Positions 32,878-41,300 of a stretch of 64,000 bases of DNA are shown here, in pieces. The position numbers and the translations under genes are program-made. Under the pieces are notes generated by a model. It had not been told where the DNA came from. It saw only the letters and a program-made list of their open reading frames with translations, and did not search any database. The first letter of the stretch is position 1, and each line of letters opens with the position of its first letter. The stretch covers positions 62,001 to 126,000 of the forward strand of contig NZ_BBXF01000009.1 in the NCBI RefSeq assembly GCF_001570585.1, read 5' to 3'. The DNA comes from Herbidospora daliensis. GTDB taxonomy: Bacteria > Actinomycetota > Actinomycetes > Streptosporangiales > Streptosporangiaceae.

Positions 32878-33500
32878 CGGTTCGCCGCCGCCGGCGCGAG
32901 GCGGGCGTGCAGATCGGTGAACGTGCTCCACGGCGCCTGGGCGGCCACGAATTGGGCGTCGGCGGCGGTGTCGACGTCGCGCAGGGCCGGCAGGTCGGCG
33001 ACCGTCAGGCCCTTGTCGCTCAGCCGGGCCCGCTGGGCGGCGCCCGTCTCCGGGACCGACATGGGCACGCCGAGCAGCAGCGCCGGGTCGGGGTCGGCCA
33101 GGCCGAGCGCCCAGAAGCCGCCGTCGTCGGCGGGGCCGAACCAGGCGTCGCACCCGGTGAAGTCGAGCGCGGGTTCGAGCAGGTCGGGCGTGACCTGCGG
33201 GGTGTCCATGCCGATCAGCAGCGCCGGACCGGAACAGGCGGCGAACGCGGCGGCCAGCCGTTCGTCGAGGCCGCCGCCGCACTGCGGGCGGATCTCGAAG
33301 CCGGGCGGCGTCCAGGGGCCCGGAGAGCCGTCGAGGACCAGCACGCGCCGGTCGGCGGGGGTGGCGAGCACCGCCGCCAGGGTGTCGGCGAGCGCCGCCT
33401 CGGCCAGCGCGGCGGCCTCTCCGGGGGTGAACGGCGGGGTCAGCCGGGTCTTGACCCGGCCGGGCACCGGCTCCTTGGCGATCACGAGGAGGGTCGTCAT
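32874..33500 (-). CDS. TIGR04282/DUF2064 glycosyltransferase-like protein
   Basis: This 208-residue protein starts MTTLLVIAKEPVPGRVKTRL, the hallmark of the TIGR04282 (DUF2064) family, which has a nucleotidyl- or glycosyl-transferase fold. It also has LVLDGSPGPW, LLIGMDTPQVTPDLL with the metal-binding Asp, and FGPADDGGFWALGL. It sits between a GT2 gene and a methyltransferase gene with 4-bp overlaps on both sides (ATGA at 33497-33500, GTGA at 32874-32877). The three form a common actinobacterial glycan-modification operon whose product is not known. Confidence 0.83.
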   Translation of the reverse strand: MTTLLVIAKEPVPGRVKTRLTPPFTPGEAAALAEAALADTLAAVLATPADRRVLVLDGSPGPWTPPGFEIRPQCGGGLDERLAAAFAACSGPALLIGMDTPQVTPDLLEPALDFTGCDAWFGPADDGGFWALGLADPDPALLLGVPMSVPETGAAQRARLSDKGLTVADLPALRDVDTAADAQFVAAQAPWSTFTDLHARLAPAAANR

Positions 33501-34165
33501 CGGGCGGCTCCCTCGCGCAGCACCCCGCGCATGTCCATGACCGCCTGGAACGTTCCCTTCCAGGTGCCGGTGACCTTCGACTTCCCGCTGCGCGGCAGGT
33601 AGGGCACGTCGATCTCGCGCACCCGCCACCCCGCGTCGGCGGCCCTGACCACCATCTGGAGCGGATAACCGCTGCGCCGGTCGGTCAGGTCGAGCTTGAG
33701 CAGCGCCTCCCGCCGCGCGGCGCGCAGCGGCCCGAGGTCGTGCAGCCGCAGCCCGGTCCGCCGCCGCACCATCTTCGACAACGCCCAGTTCCCGGCCCGC
33801 GCGTGCACCGGCCACACCCCCCGCGACTGGGGCCGCCGCCGCCCGAGCACCAGGTCATCGCCTTCGGAGAGCAGCTGGACGAACTCCGTCAGCAACCCCG
33901 GATCGAGCGAGGCGTCGCAGTCGCAGAAACAGACGACGTCGGCCTCGGCGGCCAGGAGCCCGGCGTGGCAGGCCGCCCCGAACCCGCGCCGGGACTCCCG
34001 CACCACGGTCGCGCCGAGCGAGCGGGCGAGCTCCGCCGACCCGTCGGTCGAGCCGTTGTCCACGACCAGCGCCCGCCAGCCCGGCGGGACGCGCTCCAGG
34101 ACCCACGGCAGGGCTTGGGCCTCGTTCAGGCAGGGCAGCACGACGTCCACGGAATTTTCGATCAC
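33497..34165 (-). CDS. Family 2 glycosyltransferase
   Basis: This 222-residue GT-A enzyme begins VDVVLPCLNEAQALPWVL, has VVDNGSTDGSAELARSLGA and the metal-binding DCDASLDPG, then GNWALSKMVRRRTGLRLHDLGPLRA. It is a soluble dolichyl-phosphate-mannose-synthase-like transferase without a membrane tail. The start is GTG 34165; a longer frame to 34204 runs into the promoter of the divergent response regulator. It is the first of three coupled genes. The sugar donor and acceptor are unknown; a polyprenyl phosphate acceptor is likely. Confidence 0.85.
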   Translation of the reverse strand: MIENSVDVVLPCLNEAQALPWVLERVPPGWRALVVDNGSTDGSAELARSLGATVVRESRRGFGAACHAGLLAAEADVVCFCDCDASLDPGLLTEFVQLLSEGDDLVLGRRRPQSRGVWPVHARAGNWALSKMVRRRTGLRLHDLGPLRAARREALLKLDLTDRRSGYPLQMVVRAADAGWRVREIDVPYLPRSGKSKVTGTWKGTFQAVMDMRGVLREGAAR

Positions 34166-34266
34166 CCTGCCACCGTAGGAAGGACCGGGCCGGAAGACGG
34201 CCATTGAGTCCTTACGAAACGCGGACGCCGTCCGTTATGCATGCTCTTCGGTGCCAGGCTGGGCAC

Positions 34267-34953
34267 ATGAGGATCCTGGTCGTGGAGGACGACCCGACCG
34301 TCGCCGGCGTTGTGGCCGACTATCTGCGGGTCGCCGGGCACACCGTCGACCGGGCCGCCGACGGGCCTGCTGGGCTCGACCTGGCGCTGCGCGGCAGGCC
34401 CGACCTGGTCGTGCTCGATCTCATGCTGCCCGGCCTCGACGGGCTGGAGGTGTGCCGCCGCCTGCGCGCGGCCAGCGCGGTGCCGGTGATCATGCTGACC
34501 GCCCGGGGCGAGGAGGACGACCGCATCACCGGCCTCGAAGTGGGCGCCGACGACTACGTGACCAAGCCGTTCAGCCCACGGGAGCTGGTGCTGCGGGTCG
34601 AGTCGGTGCTGCGGCGCAGCCGGGCCGTCCAGCCGGGGCCGCCCGGACCGTTGCGCGCGGCCGGGCTGACCGTCGACCCGGCGACCCACCGCGCCCAGAA
34701 GGACGGCGTCGAGCTGACCCTGACCCTGCGGGAGTTCGACCTGCTGGCCCACTTCCTGGCCCACCCCTACCGGGCGCACACCCGCGAGAGCCTGATGCGC
34801 GAGGTGTGGGGGTGGGACTTCGGCGACCTGTCGACGGTGACCGTCCACGTCAGGAGGCTGCGCGGGAAGATCGAGGACGATCCGGCCCGGCCCCGCCTCA
34901 TCCACACCGTCTGGGGTGTGGGCTACCGCTTCGACCCGGGAGACGCCCGATGA
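34267..34953 (+). CDS. OmpR-family response regulator
   Basis: This 228-residue protein has a receiver domain with the acidic pocket Glu7-Asp8-Asp9, phosphoacceptor Asp51 in VLDLMLPG, a conserved Thr in IMLTARG and Lys in YVTKPF. A winged-helix DNA-binding domain follows at about 130-225 (LTLREFDLLAHFLAHP, VHVRRLRGKIEDDP, GVGYRFD). ATG 34267 starts the conserved MRILVVEDD; the open frame reaches further upstream without support. Its stop overlaps the sensor kinase start by 4 bp. The inducing signal is unknown. Confidence 0.92.
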   Translation: MRILVVEDDPTVAGVVADYLRVAGHTVDRAADGPAGLDLALRGRPDLVVLDLMLPGLDGLEVCRRLRAASAVPVIMLTARGEEDDRITGLEVGADDYVTKPFSPRELVLRVESVLRRSRAVQPGPPGPLRAAGLTVDPATHRAQKDGVELTLTLREFDLLAHFLAHPYRAHTRESLMREVWGWDFGDLSTVTVHVRRLRGKIEDDPARPRLIHTVWGVGYRFDPGDAR

Positions 34954-36059
34954 GGGACCTGCTGCTCATCGCCCTGTTCGCGTTCGCCGGCGCGGTCTTC
35001 GCCGGGCTCGCGGGCGCGGCCGTGCTGATGCCGCTGCGGCACCGGTCGGTGACGGTCTCCCTGACCGTCGTCGCGATCGTGGCGGTCACCGCGATGCTGG
35101 CCGGCACGCTCGCCGTGGCCTGGGCGATGTTCCTGTCGCCCCACGACCTGACCGTGGTGACGCTGGTCATCACGATGGCCGCCGTGGTGTCGCTGGCGAC
35201 CGCGCTGCTGCTGGGCCGCTGGGTGGTGGCCCGCAGCCACGACCTGGCCCGCGCCGCCCGCGACTTCGGCGACGCCGGCGACTTCGCCGCCCCGGCCGCC
35301 CCCGCGACCGCCGAACTCGCCGGCCTGGCCAGGGAACTGGCCGCCACCAGCGAGAAGCTGGCCGCCTCGCGGGCGCGCGAACGGGCCCTGGAGTCCTCGC
35401 GCCGCGAACTGGTCGCGTGGATCTCCCACGACCTGCGCACCCCGCTGACCGGCCTGCGCGCCATGGCCGAGGCGCTGGAGGACGGCGTCGCCGACGACCC
35501 CGCCCGCTACCACCGGCAGATCCGCGCCGAGGTCGACCGCCTGACGACGATGGTCGGCGACCTGTTCGAGCTGTCGCGCATCCAGGCGGGGGCGTTCCTG
35601 CCCGTGCCGGCCCGGCTCTCGCTGCGCGACCTCGCCGCCGACGCGCTGCTGGGCGCCGCCCCGCTGGCCGAGGAACGCGGCGTGCGCCTGGTCGGCGACG
35701 ACCTCGACCACGTCCCGGTCGAGGTCGACGGCAAGGAGATGACCCGGGTGCTGGCCAACCTGCTCGTCAACGCGATCAGGCACACCCCGGCCGACGGCAC
35801 GGTCGCCGTGAGCGCGGTCAGGCACGGGGAGAACGCGGTGCTGGCCGTCACCGACGGGTGCGGCGGCATCCCCGCCGACGACCTGCCGAGGGTGTTCGAC
35901 ACCGGCTGGCGCGGCACCGCCGCCCGCACCCCGCCCGCCGGGGCGGGGCTCGGGCTGGCGATCGTCCGCGGCATCGTCGAGGCCCACGCGGGCCGGGCCG
36001 ACGTCCGCAACGTGCCCGGCGGCTGCCGGTTCGAGGTCACCCTGCCGCTGGTGACCTGA
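34950..36059 (+). CDS. Sensor histidine kinase
   Basis: This 369-residue protein has about three hydrophobic segments in residues 3-90 with almost no extracytoplasmic domain, a linker, a HisKA domain with His160 in AWISHDLRTPL, and a HATPase domain with the N-box NLLVNAIRHTP, G1 DGCGGIP and G2 GAGLGLAIV. The absence of an outside domain suggests that it senses the membrane or an intramembrane partner, as with small cell-envelope stress kinases. It is coupled to the response regulator. Its last 23 bp overlap the convergent epimerase gene. Confidence 0.9.
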   Translation: MRDLLLIALFAFAGAVFAGLAGAAVLMPLRHRSVTVSLTVVAIVAVTAMLAGTLAVAWAMFLSPHDLTVVTLVITMAAVVSLATALLLGRWVVARSHDLARAARDFGDAGDFAAPAAPATAELAGLARELAATSEKLAASRARERALESSRRELVAWISHDLRTPLTGLRAMAEALEDGVADDPARYHRQIRAEVDRLTTMVGDLFELSRIQAGAFLPVPARLSLRDLAADALLGAAPLAEERGVRLVGDDLDHVPVEVDGKEMTRVLANLLVNAIRHTPADGTVAVSAVRHGENAVLAVTDGCGGIPADDLPRVFDTGWRGTAARTPPAGAGLGLAIVRGIVEAHAGRADVRNVPGGCRFEVTLPLVT

Positions 36060-37074
36060 GCGGCGCGGCGGCGAACTCCACCACCCCGTCGGCGAACTCG
36101 ACCGAGGGCTTCCAGCCCAGGTCGCGCCGGAGCCGCGCGGAGTCGGCCGTGATGTGCCGCACGTCGCCCAGCCGGTATTCGCCGGTCACGACCGGCATCG
36201 GGCCGCCGAACGCGGCCGCCAGCGCGGTCGCCATCTCGCCGACGGTGTGCGGGTGGCCGCTCCCGGCGTTGTAGGCGGCGTGCCGCCCCTCGGGCTGGTC
36301 GCCGACCGCGTCCAGTGCGGCCAGGTTGGCCGTCGCGACGTCTCTGACGTGGACGAAGTCGCGGCGCTGCCCGCCGTCCTCGAACACCCGGGGCGCCTCC
36401 CCGCGCTCCAGCGCCGACCGGAAGAACGACGCCACCCCGGCGTAGGGGGTGTCGCGCGGCATGCCCGGCCCGTAGACGTTGTGGTAGCGCAGCGACAGCG
36501 CCCGGCCGCCGGTCGCCCGCGCCCACGCGGCGGCCAGGTGCTCCTGGGCGAGCTTGGTGGTGGCGTAGACGTTGCGCGGGTCGACCGGGGCGTCCTCGGT
36601 CACCAGGCCCGGCGACATCTCCGCGCCGCAGAGCGGGCAGCGCGGCTCGAACCGGCCCGCCTCCAGGTCGGCCACGTCCCGGGGGCCGGGCCGCACGACG
36701 CCGTGGCCGGGGCAGACGTAGCGGCCCTCGCCGTACACGACCATCGACCCCGCCTGGACCAGCCGGGACACCCCCAGCTCCGCCATCACCGACAGCAGCA
36801 CGGCGGTGCCGTGGTCGTTGCACGACACGTAGTCGGGCGCGTCGCCGAAGTCCGACCCGAGCCCGACCTTCGCGGCCTGGTGACAGACCGCCTCGACCCC
36901 TTTCAGCACGTCCGTGAGCGCCCCGGCGTCGCGGACGTCGCCCCGGACGAACGCGGCGTCGGGGACCTCGGGCTCCCGGACGTCGTACACGATCGGCTCG
37001 TGCCCGGCGGCGGTGAGCGCGGCGACGATGTGCGAGCCGATGAACCCGGCTCCTCCTGTGACGAGAACTCGCAT
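36037..37074 (-). CDS. NAD-dependent sugar epimerase with Cys-rich insertion
   Basis: This 345-residue extended SDR has TGGAGFIGSHIV at residues 6-17 and the catalytic Tyr170-x3-Lys174 in NVYATTKLAQEHL, with an upstream Ser/Thr. Between them is a Cys/His-rich insertion (YVCPGHGVV, then RCPLCGAE) that looks like a small metal-binding ribbon. I recall such insertions in dTDP-L-rhamnose 4-epimerase-like proteins, but the substrate is not settled. It should act on a nucleotide sugar. The neighbouring gene, in the same direction and 64 bp upstream, is a decayed paralogue. The ATG at 37074 starts the conserved MRVLVTG. Confidence 0.84.
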   Translation of the reverse strand: MRVLVTGGAGFIGSHIVAALTAAGHEPIVYDVREPEVPDAAFVRGDVRDAGALTDVLKGVEAVCHQAAKVGLGSDFGDAPDYVSCNDHGTAVLLSVMAELGVSRLVQAGSMVVYGEGRYVCPGHGVVRPGPRDVADLEAGRFEPRCPLCGAEMSPGLVTEDAPVDPRNVYATTKLAQEHLAAAWARATGGRALSLRYHNVYGPGMPRDTPYAGVASFFRSALERGEAPRVFEDGGQRRDFVHVRDVATANLAALDAVGDQPEGRHAAYNAGSGHPHTVGEMATALAAAFGGPMPVVTGEYRLGDVRHITADSARLRRDLGWKPSVEFADGVVEFAAAPLRSPAAG

Positions 37075-37138
37075 GTCAGGGACGCTACGGAACACCACGC
37101 CCCGGCGGAGGTTCCCGCGCCGGGCCGTAAGGGTTCCG

Positions 37139-38056
37139 TCACACCCGCACGAAGCCGAAGGCGGGATGGTCGAGCAGGAAGGCGGGCTCACACCGCGCCT
37201 GCGGCCGCACGGCCTCCGCCACCCCCTGGGCGAAGCGCACCCGGGGCACCCACCCGAGCTCCCGCCGCAACCGCGCCGAGTCGGCCGTGATGTGCCGCAC
37301 GTCCCCGAGCCGGAACCCCCCGCTCGCCACCGGCCTCGGCCGCCCCGCCGCGACGGCCGCCGCTCCCACCGTCCGGGGCTCGCCACTGCCGGTGTTGTAC
37401 GCCGAATGCCCGCCCCGGGGCCGTTCGGCGACCAGCGCGGCCAGGTTCGCCGCCGCGACGTCCCTGACGTGCACGAAGTCCCGCCGCTGCCGGCCGTCCT
37501 CGGGGACCGCGGACGGGAGGTGACCCGGGCCGTAGACGTCGTGGTAGCGCAGCGTGATGGCGGTCCCGCCGGTGGCACGGGCCCAGGAGGCGGCGAGGTG
37601 CTCCTGCGCGAGCTTGGTGGCGGCGTGCACGTCGATCGGGTGGGTGGGGGAGTCCTCCCCGGTCAGCCCCGGGCGCAGCTCGGCGCCGCACCACGGGCAC
37701 AGCGGCTCGAACCGGCCCGCGGCGAGGTCGGCGAGCTCGCGGGGCCCGGGGTGGACCACGCCGTGGGAGGGGCAGTGGTGACGGCCCTCGCCGTAGACCG
37801 CCACCGACCCGGCCTGCACCAGCCGCAGGACCTTCGCCTCGGCCATGGCCTTCAGCAACACGGCGGTGGCGTGACTGTTGCCCGCCACGATCGCGGGCGC
37901 GTCCCCGAAACCCGATCCCGCCGCTTCGGCCTGATGACAGACGGCGTCGACACCGCGCAGGTCCGCACCGAGAACGGGTTCGTGACCGGCGGCGGTGAGC
38001 GCGGCGACGACGTGGGAGCCGATGAACCCGGCTGCTCCTGTGACGAGAACTCGCAT
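37139..38056 (-). CDS. Degenerate epimerase paralogue lacking the catalytic Tyr
   Basis: This 305-residue protein is a tandem copy of the downstream epimerase, sharing TGAAGFIGSHVVAALTAAGHEP, the Cys-rich insertion (HHCPSHGVV, then LCPWCGAE) and RQRRDFVHVRDVA. It lacks about 20 residues after the first beta-alpha-beta unit and about 20 more after the DVYGPG motif. The catalytic Tyr is replaced by His144 (HAATK instead of YATTK), a one-base change TAC to CAC. The frame is intact. It may be inactive, may bind nucleotide sugar as a regulator, or may form a heterodimer with the active copy. Confidence 0.8.
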   Translation of the reverse strand: MRVLVTGAAGFIGSHVVAALTAAGHEPVLGADLRGVDAVCHQAEAAGSGFGDAPAIVAGNSHATAVLLKAMAEAKVLRLVQAGSVAVYGEGRHHCPSHGVVHPGPRELADLAAGRFEPLCPWCGAELRPGLTGEDSPTHPIDVHAATKLAQEHLAASWARATGGTAITLRYHDVYGPGHLPSAVPEDGRQRRDFVHVRDVAAANLAALVAERPRGGHSAYNTGSGEPRTVGAAAVAAGRPRPVASGGFRLGDVRHITADSARLRRELGWVPRVRFAQGVAEAVRPQARCEPAFLLDHPAFGFVRV

Positions 38057-38118
38057 GCCAGAAAACTACGGAACCCGCAGGTCAGCGCCGTGTTCCCGCG
38101 CCGCTGGAAGGGTTTTGG

Positions 38119-38320
38119 TCAGCCGGCCGACAACATGTGGCGCTCGAACCGTGTCAGCTCGGTGTGGAAACGGGCCAGCAGCTCGTCGTCGGACGTCAGC
38201 TCCAGCTCAGAGCTTCGTCCCGCCCTGCCCGGCCGGTGTGCCGATGGTCGATGAAGGAGAGCGTCGGACGCAGCCCCGGTATCTCGGTGTCGTCGACACG
38301 CCGAAAGACTAAACCGGGGA
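38119..38320 (-). pseudogene. Fragment of a decayed gene (C-terminal ~65 residues, frameshifted)
   Basis: The 321-bp gap between the epimerase paralogue and the next terminator holds coding-like sequence on the minus strand in two frames. One frame reads FRRVDDTEIPGLRPTLSF then IDHRHTGRAGRDEAL and stops at 38196. The next frame continues ELTSDDELLARFHTELTRF to a TGA at 38119. No start codon is present, and the 5' end merges with a terminator. It looks like the tail of an inactivated gene of unknown family. Confidence 0.4.
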
Positions 38321-38327
38321 ACAAAGG

Positions 38328-38363
38328 GGCCGGGCGCCTTCCCCGGAAGGAAGGCGCCCGGCC
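38328..38363 (-). terminator. Intrinsic terminator of the glycan/dehydrogenase operon
   Basis: GGCCGGGCGCCTTCC and its exact complement form a 15-bp stem with a 6-nt loop. On the minus strand it begins 14 bp after the stop of the PQQ-type dehydrogenase gene and is followed by CCTTTGTT, so it ends the long minus-strand operon. Confidence 0.85.
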
Positions 38364-38377
38364 ATATATCGAGCGGT

Positions 38378-41300
38378 TCAGCTCACCAAGACCTGGTCGA
38401 AGACCGTCGTGTTGAGCTGTCCCGCCTCATGGGAGCAGACGAAGAGCCCGATCGTCGCCGGACCGGCCAGGGTCGCCGTGCCGATCGCCGTCCAGTCTTC
38501 GCCGTTCGCCGACCGGTAGGTGGTCACCGTCGACCCCACCCGGGACACCCGCAACCACACGGGTGCCGTGGCGGCTCCGCCGTCCGCGTCGGAGCTGAAG
38601 TTGGCCTGCTGGTGGATGCCGTGCGCCGGGGTCAGGAACACCCCGGAGTACGGCGACAGCGCCGTCGCCGCGGATTTGATCATCAGGCCCGACTTGGCCC
38701 AGTCGTCGGTGTTCTCCTGGCTGATGACGCGGGCCACGATCGTGCCGTTCGCCGGGAGGTCGCGGTGGACGTAGTGCATCTGGTCGGCGGTGCCCCACAC
38801 GTCGCCGCCCGCGCCGGAGACGGTGAAGGTCCGGCCGTTGACGCTGGCGGTGCCGGCCAGAGCAGGGGACCCGATGTCGACGGAGTTCCAGCCGCTCGGC
38901 AGGCCGGTCGTGTTGGCCGGGGTCACGGTCACGTCGGAGAACGTCGCCGTGGTCGTCTGGCTGCCGTCGTGGGAGACGGCGAACAGGCCGACCTGGGCCG
39001 CCGCGGCCATGGTCACCGTCCGGGCGCCGACGCGGGTCCAGGTCAGGCCGTCGGCGGAGTCGAAGGCGGTGAACGTGTTCCCGGCCCTGACCAGTTTCAG
39101 CCACACGTCGGGGGGCTCCAGGCCGGAGCCGGTCACGTCGTGTTCGCCGGTCGTCTGGAGGTGGACGCCGTGGTCGGCGCTCAGCAGCAGCGCCGCGTAC
39201 GGCGACCCGGACACGGTCGTCTCCTTGAACATGATCCCCGCCTTGGTCCACGCCTCGGCGCGGGTCAGCGAGTTCACCCGGGCGACGACGGCGCCGTCGC
39301 CCGTCAGGGAGCGCCGGACGAAGTGCATCTGGTCGGTCGCGCCCCACACGTCGTCGCCGCCCGCCGTGATGCTGAACACGCCGCCGAGCTCCCCGGACGA
39401 GCCGGGCAGCACCGGGTCGCCCACGTCGCCGCCCGTCCACAACGCGGGAAGTCCGTTGTCGTCGGCCGACTCGAACGTGACGTGGTCGAAGGTCGCCGTG
39501 CCGAGCACGGTGCCGTCGCGGTGGGCGGTCACGAACAGGCCGGCTGAGACCGTCTCGGGCAGGCCGGGCAGGGTGTGCTGGCCGACCGGGGTCCAGGTCT
39601 CCCCGTCGGGCGACCGGAACGCCTTGATCACGTCGCCCTCGCGCGTCAGGCGGACCCACGCGTCGGGGAACGTGAACGGGCCGCCGACCACCGACGACGG
39701 GTCGGAGGTCTGGAAGTGCATGCCGTTCTCGGGGGTGACGAACAGGTCGGCGTACGCCGACGTGCCCCTGATCATGAGGCCCGCCTTGGCCCACGGCGCG
39801 GTCTCCGACTGGGAGGTGACCCGGGCGGTGATCGAGCCGTCGCCGGTCAGCGGCCGGTGGAGGAACGAGTGCTCCTCGGTGTCGGCCCACACGTCGGTGC
39901 CGCCGCCGTTGACCGTGTACGTCCCGGTCGCCGTGTCGTAGGTCGCCGAGCCCGCCGGGGTCGCCCCGTCGACGTCGGCGCGGGTCCACGGCGAGGGCGC
40001 CGGGCCGACCGTCGACCCCTGGGTGACCTGGACGTTCTCGAAGACCGCCTCGCTGAGCGCGGTCATGTCGTGGGAGCTGACCCACAGGCCGATGGTCGCC
40101 TGGGCGGCCATCGGGAGCGTGGTGGTGCCGATCGCCGTCCACACGACGCCGTCGGCGGAGCGGTAGGCGGTGAACACGTTCCCGGTCCGGGTCAGCTTCA
40201 TCCAGCCGCCCAGCGACGGGTAGCCGCCGCCGTCGCCCTGGAAGCCGTACTGGAAGTGCATGCCGTTCTCGGGCGTCAGGGCCACGGCCGCGTAGGGGGC
40301 CATCGGGGTGGCCGACTCCTTGATCATGATCCCGGCCTTGGCCCACGGATGGGTGTTCGTCTGGTCGGTGAGCTTGGCGATGACGGTGCCGTCGCCCTGG
40401 AGCGGCTGGAAGACGTACCGGAACTCGTCGGTCTGGTCCCAGACGTCGTTGCCGCCGCCCTTGATCGTGAACGACCCGGCGTCGTAATAGGTCGTCCCGG
40501 CGACCGTGCGCGGGCCGATGTCGGCGCTGGCCCACGGGGCGGGCGGCTGGGTCAGCTCCAGGAAGTCCGCGCCGTAGGCGGCGTCCTCGCCGGGGGTGAC
40601 GATCGTGTGGGTGATCTCGCCCTCGTCCGACCAGCCCTGCCAGGCGTACTGCCTGCCGTTCCAGAACTGGGTCGCCGGGGCGCTCAGCACCCGCTCGACC
40701 CCCACGACCGCCTGCTCCACCTTGGTCCCGGTGAACGGCACGCCGTCGACCGTGTACGTCGGCCCGAGCGGGTCGGAGGTGAAGGTCAGCTCGACCAGGT
40801 TGGGTTTCACGTCGACGAACGAGGTGTGCTTGAGCCCGCCCGCGTCGGTCACCGTGAGCTGCACGCGATACCAGGTCGTGGCGACGTTGTCGGCGACGCG
40901 CGGGATCGTGAACGTGCCGCCGCGCACCCCGTTCACCGGCCCGAGGAACGGGTGCACGTGGTCGGCGTGGTGGAAGATCACCGACCACGAGAACGCCGAG
41001 GCCGGCAGCGTGCCGTCCTCGGGGTCGCTACCGGTGGCCGCGTAGGCGATGACGTCACCGGCGTCGTAGGTCGACAGCGAGACGGGCGCGGTGATGGTGC
41101 CGGTCGGCCGCCGGTTCCCGACGGTGACCCGCACCGCCGCCCGCGTCGACTTCGCGCCGTCGCTGACCGTCAGCGTGACGTCGTAGGCGCCGTTGGTCGT
41201 GTACGTGTGCGTCGGGCTCGCCTCGGCCGAGGTCGTGCCGTCCTTGAAGTCCCACAGGTACGTCACCTCGTCGCCCTCGTCGGGGTCGCCCGACCCGAGC

